A stretch of 64,000 nucleotides of DNA, taken from Cherax quadricarinatus. Taxonomy: Eukaryota; Arthropoda; Malacostraca; Decapoda; Parastacidae. This document shows, one piece after another, positions 57,957-64,000 of the stretch. The notes beneath the pieces are model-generated. The model made no database searches and was not told the origin of the DNA. It saw only the letters and a program-made list of their open reading frames with translations. The translations under genes were made by a program, and so were the position numbers. Location of the stretch: positions 50,291,236 through 50,355,235 of the forward strand of contig NC_091292.1 of NCBI RefSeq assembly GCF_038502225.1, given 5' to 3'. Every line of letters starts with the position of its first letter. Positions within the stretch are counted from its first letter, which is position 1.

Positions 57957-58274
57957 TCGGGCAGGCCTAAGTGTACTCGGGCCTGAGAGCATGGTTTTTG
58001 CGCATGTCCTCCTATTCCCCCCGCATACCTGGGTTCCCATTCTTTATTTCTGACCAATCAACCCTTCCCTGAGTCACTGCAGCTAAGCGGTGATGGCGTC
58101 TCCTTGCTTCTCATTGGTCGAGAGAGCAGAATGTAAACACTTCTAGCTTGGCGTCGCCCAGACTCGTGTTTTCGTCAAGTGCTCCTTGTATACTCAAGTA
58201 TTTCACCCTCTACAATGTCGGTAAGTACTGATTTGTGTGTCTAGTGCATAAATGATTAGTTTAGCTATATTTTG

Positions 58275-58278
<4 letters not shown>

Positions 58279-58363
<85 letters not shown>
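58279..58363. repeat. (TA)n microsatellite inside piggyBac 5' region
   Basis: About 42 TA units in the predicted intron. Confidence 0.95.
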
Positions 58364-58366
<3 letters not shown>

Positions 58367-58580
58367 ACGTTGTGAAGCATATTACGAGTGCACCATGCAA
58401 ATGAAAAAAGTGCAACAAAAGAGGACCGAGTACACTCGGTCCTGCCCGTTTAGGTGATGTTTTCAAGTTTCAGTATATAAATATTTCCATAAAATTTGGT
58501 AGTGTATATATGAATTCAGTAATGATCTGGGTGTGTACAGAACGTTTTTATTGTCCTTCCAGATCAATTAGAAATTGTTC

Positions 58581-60345
58581 TATGGCGAGTCCTCCAAGGA
58601 TAAGTCGAAATTTGTCTGTGTTTGAGACGATAGTGACTCAGATCAAGAGCCAGGTGACCTGGAAGTGGTGGACACTGATGACGAATACTTGCCACCAGAT
58701 GCAGAGGTGTCAACAGATGAGGAGGAGGAAGCTAGGCCACCAGCCAAAAAGCAGAAATTGAATAAGAAGAAATGTATTACTGTGGAGGAGTACCCTGATG
58801 AAGAAGAGCTTCAAGATGATCTTGCTTCTCAAGGAGACACCCAGTGGAAGAATGAGGACATACAGACTGACCCTTTGCCTGCATATGAACATGCAAAGCC
58901 TACTGAAGTTAGGTCTGCATATGATTATTTTACAGACTTTTTTACTCAAGACATGATAGACAACATTGCATTTCAAACTAATTTGTATGCCCAGCAAAAA
59001 AACATACATACTAATTTTCAAACAGATTCTGAGGAAATTACTAGGTTCATAGGTATTGTATATGGGTTACACTGTACAGCCATCCATTGAGGACTATTGG
59101 GGATGTGCAAGTAAGGTAATTCAAGTTGCAGAAGTCATGGGATCAAAGACGTTTAGGTTGCTGAGGCATACGATTCATTTCAATGATAACACACGAAAGA
59201 AGGGTAATGACAGATTCCACAAAATAAGGCCTCTTTACAATGCACTAACTAAAGCTTGCTTGAAAGTTCCAGCTACACCCAAGCAGTCTGTTGAAGTTAT
59301 GGTTGCTTTCAAGGGTAAAACAGCTGGAAACCTAAGGCAATACATCAAAAACAAACCAGACAAGTGGGGTTTCAAACTCTTCTGTTGTGCAAGTGAAGAT
59401 GGAATCATACATGATATACTCATGTATCAAGGTAACCCAACTTTTGAGAACCATCACATAAAGCTGCCAAATGAAGAAAGTAAACTCCCAATGAGTTCCA
59501 AGATTGCTCTTGTACTTGCAGGATCTCTCGACCAAAGAAAAACATCAGCAGTCTATGCTGATAATTTCTTTTCAAGTCTACCTTTGGTCAAGGTACTGAG
59601 AGAGAAGTATAACTGCAGATACACTGAAACAATACATGATAATAGATGTGGTAAGCCACAACTGATGCCTGTGAAACAAATGGAAAAGAGCAATGTGGTC
59701 AGGGGCACTTCTGAGGTCAAAAGCAATGATGATATCCTTCTCGTAAGATGGAAGGACAACAAAGTTGTGACTAGTGACAAATGATGTGGGAGTTTATCTT
59801 CTGAGTCTTATTGAAAGATGTGACAAGGTATCAAAGAAGACCACTTTGAGTGCCCAGGAATCATCAAGAACTACAATGCACACATGGGAGGTATTGACAA
59901 AAGTAACATGTTGGTGCATCGTTACAAAACACCAATGAAATCAAAACGTTGGTACATGCGGCTGTTTGCTTATGTTCTGGATCTTGCTGTTGTGAATGCA
60001 TGGCTTCTTTACTGTCGTGATTGTCGGTCACTAAAAAAGCCATGCAAGCCACTGAAGGTATTCAGGCTTGACATCTCTGTCACTGCAAGATCCAAAGGAC
60101 AAAAGTGCAACCGCACCAGCATGAGACTAACTCCATCCAGTACTTCTTTGGTTGACAGTAGTGAGGAATTGTCAAACGTGGAATACCCATCTGGATTTCA
60201 GTTCCAACGTGCAGCAAGGCCAGATGACAGTGTGAGGCTGGATAAACTGCTAGGTCACTGGCCAGTCCTAGGTAAGCTGCTTTCATGCAAGTTATGCAGC
60301 AAAAAGAATAATCATGTCACATCCTCATTTTCCTGTGCCATATGA
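58581..60345 (+). pseudogene. piggyBac transposase, frameshifted
   Basis: Starts MASPPRISRNLSVFE (58581), frameshift near 58625, then an acidic N-terminus (SDQEPGDLEVVDTDDEYLPP, a KKQKLNKKK nuclear signal) and the core: IEDYWG, FHKIRPLYNAL, VEVMVAFKGKTAGNLRQYIK (59295-59355), PDKWGFKLFC, SAVYADNFFSSLPLV (second catalytic Asp, 59560), and after stops near 59784 NAHMGGIDKSNMLVHRYKTP (third catalytic Asp, 59885-59910) and a C-terminal CKLCSKKNNHVTSSFSC zinc-finger-like end. The first catalytic Asp of the usual VDE motif appears replaced by Val. Cut-and-paste transposase family; this copy is inactive by frameshifts and lost catalytic residue. Confidence 0.85.
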
Positions 60346-60798
60346 AAGAAAATCTATGCATAAAGAAGGAGAAAAATTGTTTCATAAAGTTTCATTTGAG
60401 AAATTAGTGATGTGAAATGATTGTTTTCTCAGGGAACTCAGGAATATTTCATTTGTAAGTTGTATCCCATTGCAATGTGTCATTGTTGATAAGTAGTTCC
60501 TATTTCTATTTTTTTAATGTTTACAAATTGTTCAGAAACAAGTTCCATTTATGTTTTTTATATTGTCTACTTGTATAATAAATTTAAATTTTTTTTTTAA
60601 CAATTGCAACCTTGCAACATTTTAAATTGTTGTACCCTTAATGGGCAGGACCGAGTTTACTCGGGGTTCGCATATCTACAATTGCTCGATACTTAACTTT
60701 TACAACTCCGTTTAGATGGCCTCAGTGACCTTACATCGAGCGGCTCTATCCCTTCATATCACTTTCAAATTCGTGTTTTGGTCTGCCTTGCCCCCTGA

Positions 60799-61566
60799 AG
60801 GGATTTATTAACACCCCTCCTTCAGAGTGTAGATACTGTACTTCCCATCTACAGGACTCAAGTCTAGCCTGCCGGTTTCCCTGAATCCCTTCATAAATGT
60901 TACTTTGCTCACACTCCAACAGCACGTCAAGTATTAAAAACCATTTTCTCCATTCACTCCTATTAAATATGCTCACGCATGCTTGCTGGAAGTCCAAGCC
61001 CCTTGCACACAAAACCTCCTTAACCCCCTCCCTCCAACCTTTCCTAGGCCAACCCCTACCCCGCCTTCCCTCCCCTACAAATTTATACACTCTTAAAGTC
61101 GTCCTGTTTCGTTCCATTCTCACTACAAGTCTGAACCACCTCAACAACCCTTCCTCAGCCCACTGGACAACAGTTTTGGCAATCCCACACCTCCTCCTAA
61201 CTTCCAAACTACGAATACTCTGCATTACATTCACACTACACATTGCCCTAAGACATCACATCTCCACTGCCTCAAGCCTTCTCCTCGCTGCAACATTCAT
61301 CACTCATGTCTCACACCAATATAAGAGCGTTGGTAAAACTATACTCTCATGCATTCCCCTCTTTGCTTCCAAGGACAAAGTTCTTTGTCTCCACAGACTC
61401 CTCCGTGCACCACTCACCCTTTTCCCCTCATCAATTCTATGATTCACCTCATCTTTCATAGACCCACGTCCACTCCTAAATATCTGAACACATTCACCTC
61501 CTCCATACTCTCTTCCTCCAATCTGATATCCAATCTTTCGTCACCTAACCTTTTTATCCTCATAAC
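60799..61566 (-). pseudogene. RTE-like LINE, right part after piggyBac
   Basis: Continues the LINE of 57837-57956: 3' UTR with AACACCCCTCCTTCAGAGTG, then the C-terminal coding part (RRRCGIAKTVVQWAEEGLLR, KGWREGVKEVLCARGLDFQQ, VNVFRYLGVDV) in several frames. Truncated at 61566 where a PLE begins. Confidence 0.8.
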
Positions 61567-62050
61567 CAGCCGTATTAGCTAAAAATATGTTGGTTATCCC
61601 TAATCATGAAAACTCAAGAATTTTAATATCAAAGTCGTATTTAAAAATCTTGATACAGTAAAAAAGAACTTTTGATAAAAAGTTTCCCCAAAAATGCTGA
61701 CGGCTGTCTACAAGATTCTTTGTAAAATATGTGATAAAGTTTATTACGGTCAAATTGGATAAAGTCTTGAACTAAGATTAAAACAACATATATATAGCAA
61801 TAGAAGTGGACAAGATTCTAATGCTCTGTTTATTAATGTGAGAGATTTTAACCATTCAATAAGCTGAGAAAGTTGTATCTAGCAAGTCCGTGGTCTAGAG
61901 GAATATAACAGAATCAAGTCTCGTACAAAATAATGTTGAAAATAATATGAATATTGCTTTCGGATTATACAAATTGGATTCATATTCAATTAATAAAATT
62001 TGGTAAGAGTTTAAGATACATTACACAAGTTAAATTTTTAATGCCTGGGT
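61567..62050 (+). pseudogene. Penelope family-2 fragment, diverged
   Basis: Matches 20050-20560: AAAATATGTTGG, the GIY-YIG region (degenerate, with GGTCAAATTGG for QTG), ending in an ACAAGTTAAATTTTTAATG-like 3' UTR. Many indels and stops. Confidence 0.8.
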
Positions 62051-63532
62051 AGAATACAAGCTGTTTCACTGACCACCTACCTACCTGTATTATATATTAC
62101 ATGTAGGAACAAGCATATAAATGCACAAGCATATATTTGTGCGTATATACATACTCATATGTTTACATACGAAGAGTACATACTTATGCACACATACATA
62201 CGGATAAGGAAACATATGCATAAATCTGTACAGATACTCACACATACAAACACAAAAGTGCAAGACAGTCACAAACGAGGGATTAATAATTGCAAAATAA
62301 GCCGCACTGACGATGAAAAATAGTATCTCAGGGTCTTTCACACTGCCCTCAGTACTTCGTCAGGAACGATCCAGTGGAATTTAAATTTTCCGAAGAAGCA
62401 TGACGGTACGAGTGGCTTCATATCGTTTCTCTGAAAGGCAGCTACAGGGTGATCCACTCTCACCCGCACCAAGCAGCCACTCATATTTGCGAGACAACAC
62501 TAAATTTAAAAATAGGAAACGTGACAGAAAGCTTACTAGCCAGCCTCCCTAAATTAATGTCAAGTGCAAAAGCAAAACAAATTTAGTAGTCACTAGGTCT
62601 ATAAAAGGATCTTATGCGTTGTCAACCTGCTAACTATGAATAGTTAGCATCCACTCTGAATATCTGCAATGCAATGGTGACTTGTTTCATCCTGGTGATT
62701 CCTAATTGCTCCACAAAGTTTCACCATAGCAAAACAAAGAATTCAGAAATGATCGAAATGCCCATCCGATGAACGCAGACCAGTGAAATGTAACGGCTAT
62801 TGTGTCAAGACAGATTACTTTGACAATGAATTATTTAGTGACAGCGAGACCTATGAGCCACTCACCAAAAGTCCTCTTGATCATGTTAATAATAACAAAC
62901 TTATAAAAGTGCTTTTGAAGGGAACTGATGATCAAAAAAAAAAAAAAACAATTATCAGCCAGACCTACTAACAATTTTTTTTACTTATCTATTTGGAGTG
63001 ATCAAGATAGGGAAGCCAGGGAACCCTGCACGTCCTGATACAAGTTTATTTCCAACAGCTGCATACAATGTCAACATAGCTAGTTAAACTTGTAATCTTA
63101 TTGGTAAAGTGTTGGATTTCCACATTAAGAACAGTGTGGACTCCAAAATCTAACGTGTTTCGTGATTATACATGAGAGTTGTGATGTTATAGACTTGTTT
63201 ACCAAAGTTCCTGTACCAGATTTGTCACAGAGCATTGAAGAGAGACTGCATTTTAATGGTCAGAAATAGGGAACGGGTATGTAAACCCGGTTTCTCCTGT
63301 GTTAAGCATCCTTTATATGGATTTTTATGAGATTAGTTTTCCAAAATATATTCTCCCTGGTAAGACCAAGTAATTCAAGATTGTTACTGATGTTCTCTGT
63401 AGCCGATGGATCAGAATATTGATGATTTCCTACAGTCTCTTAACTCTCTAGATTACGCTCAGTCAAACTAGAAAGAGAAACTCCTATTTTCAAATGTTCT
63501 AGTCTACCGTGTTGACATATTTTAAAATTACA
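62051..63532. other. Intron stretch without a gene
   Basis: 62090-62340 is a loose (CATA)n-like simple sequence. No coding or RNA signature. Confidence 0.5.
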
Positions 63533-63604
63533 GTACATAAGGGATCGAACCACAGGCACTCAATATACAAGTTGAATGCGCTACCTGCCGAGCCATGGGA
63601 GGCC
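63533..63604 (-). mobile_element. tRNA-derived SINE head
   Basis: The minus strand shows TGGCTCGGCAGGTAGCGC (A box) and GTGGTTCGATCC (B box) at tRNA spacing. No CCA or clean cloverleaf termini, so a tRNA-like retroposon rather than a tRNA gene. Confidence 0.6.
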
Positions 63605-63766
63605 TACTCACTAGGTACAAAAGCTTATTGAAAGAAGACACCACAGCAACGCTATAATAGTTCTAAAAGCAGCTTTGGAAAACAGAATAAACCATGAATC
63701 AACGGTTCACCAGTGTGAAAGAATTATAAACTCTGCGAACTTCAGAATAGGAGTAAAAAAACTCAC

Positions 63767-64000
63767 CGATTGGTCCGTTCTCCTGCACCTCGCCATACAT
63801 GGTGGTGTTGGGGAATACAGGAGCATTGTCGTTGATGTCCTTTACTAACACTGTCACCACCGTTTCTGCCACATGTACTTGATCCCGTCTCATATCCTGC
63901 AGATTCAGAGGATCCTTTTCATAAGTCTCTTTAGAACTCGTTGAGAAAATTCCACCATAATCCTCACAACCTTCGCCATTTGTTCTTAGTCTTTTGACGT
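63767..64000 (-). CDS. CadN: Neural-cadherin-like gene, partial upstream exon
   Basis: Part of a classical-type cadherin, a calcium-dependent homophilic adhesion receptor of the plasma membrane. The exon is open to the window edge, so its acceptor and 5' part lie outside. The 77 visible codons start in a cadherin repeat with a CEDYGG segment, run through NLQDMRRDQV and VTVLVKDINDNAPVF, the hallmark inter-repeat calcium linker (DxNDNAPxF), and enter the next repeat with YGEVQENGPI. The exon ends with G followed by GTGAGT (63761-63766 on the minus strand), leaving codon phase 1. Joining this G to the AT that starts the exon at 24703 restores an Asp codon and a continuous repeat, so both exons belong to one gene. 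The CadN assignment rests on remembered similarity to arthropod neural cadherin; Fat or another large cadherin is the alternative. The exon is GC-richer than the flanking intron. Confidence 0.85.

Larger units (their letters stand above)
57957..60798 (+). mobile_element. piggyBac-type DNA transposon, decayed, nested in LINE
   Basis: Interrupts the LINE at its ...ACATTAACACC... site, consistent with the TTAA target preference of piggyBac; the left TTAA is mutated. Three copies of a 20-bp palindrome-like motif (GGACCGAGTACACTCGGTCC in the perfect copy, about 58420-58440; also near 57960 and 60650) may be transposase-binding sites. Two CCAAT-type boxes precede an ATG-TCG followed by GTAAGT (58215-58226), so the transposase gene may have an intron up to about 58561. 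Confidence 0.85.
24704..63766 (-). other. Single 39-kb intron of the cadherin gene
   Basis: The donor (63761-63766) and acceptor (just above 24703) have matching phase 1 and rebuild one cadherin repeat when joined. All repeats and mobile elements between these points are therefore intronic, on both strands. A small missed exon cannot be excluded, but the protein continuity across the join leaves no need for one. A 100-N gap inside means the true length is uncertain. Confidence 0.8.

Noticed and set aside
62783..62971. 62-residue ORF
   Set aside because: No signature, ends in a poly-A-derived Lys run.
63533..63604. tRNA gene
   Set aside because: A and B boxes are present but the acceptor stem does not close; better explained as a SINE head. 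The same holds for 22910-22985, 34870-34950 and 54926-55000.

Overview
This is a eukaryotic genomic window, most likely arthropod and probably a decapod crustacean. The clade is inferred from the repeat spectrum (CR1-like and RTE-like LINEs, GIY-YIG Penelope-like elements, tRNA-derived SINEs, very long (TA)n and (GT)n tracts) and from one host gene; nothing in the sequence proves it. The only host coding sequence I can support is two exons of one minus-strand cadherin gene that reads like arthropod neural cadherin (CadN): 63767-64000 (5' side, runs off the window) and 24470-24703. The donor of the first exon and the acceptor of the second are both phase 1 and join to give one continuous cadherin reading frame, so 24704-63766 is a single intron of about 39 kb, and 1-24469 is the start of the next intron. 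Everything else is intronic and consists mainly of nested mobile elements.

Layout. 1-7436: a Ty3/gypsy retrotransposon on the minus strand with gag, an overlapping pol in the -1 frame (PR-RT-RNaseH-IN order, still open), a tRNA primer-binding site and a 5' LTR that abuts a 1.5 kb trinucleotide array (7437-8902). 9692-14155: a decayed second LTR element on the minus strand in which integrase lies before reverse transcriptase (Gmr1-like order), carrying a SINE-like and a CR1 insertion. 14156-22245: Penelope-like elements (PLEs) of two families, an 86-bp perfect palindrome, (TA)n tracts and two LINE fragments. 22740-24445: a tRNA-SINE and PLE fragments. 24470-24703: cadherin exon. 25630-28500: a LINE-like element whose C-terminal part looks like a zinc knuckle plus restriction-like endonuclease. 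29213-32520: a hammerhead-type terminal-repeat element and two LINE fragments. 33250-39485: SINEs and a second integrase-first LTR element (plus strand) split by an I-type LINE with RNase H. 40825-44608: two copies of an RTE-like LINE, then a 100-N assembly gap. 44709-50400: a CR1-like LINE (minus strand) interrupted by 15-bp satellite arrays into which a deleted gypsy element has inserted. 52400-57665: two CR1-like LINE copies, an inverted SINE pair and a 360-bp fold-back element with a 14-bp target duplication. 57836-61566: an RTE-like LINE split by a piggyBac transposon. 61567-62050: PLE fragment. 63533-63604: SINE head.

The coding parts of nearly all elements are broken by stops and frameshifts. 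The exceptions are the first gypsy element, whose gag and pol frames look intact as far as the window shows. The points most worth a second look are the integrase-first LTR elements, the recurring hammerhead-ribozyme-like cores in Penelope termini, the gypsy family found twice at the edge of a tandem array, the fold-back element with a clean target duplication, and the RLE-type LINE with an unusual active-site box.
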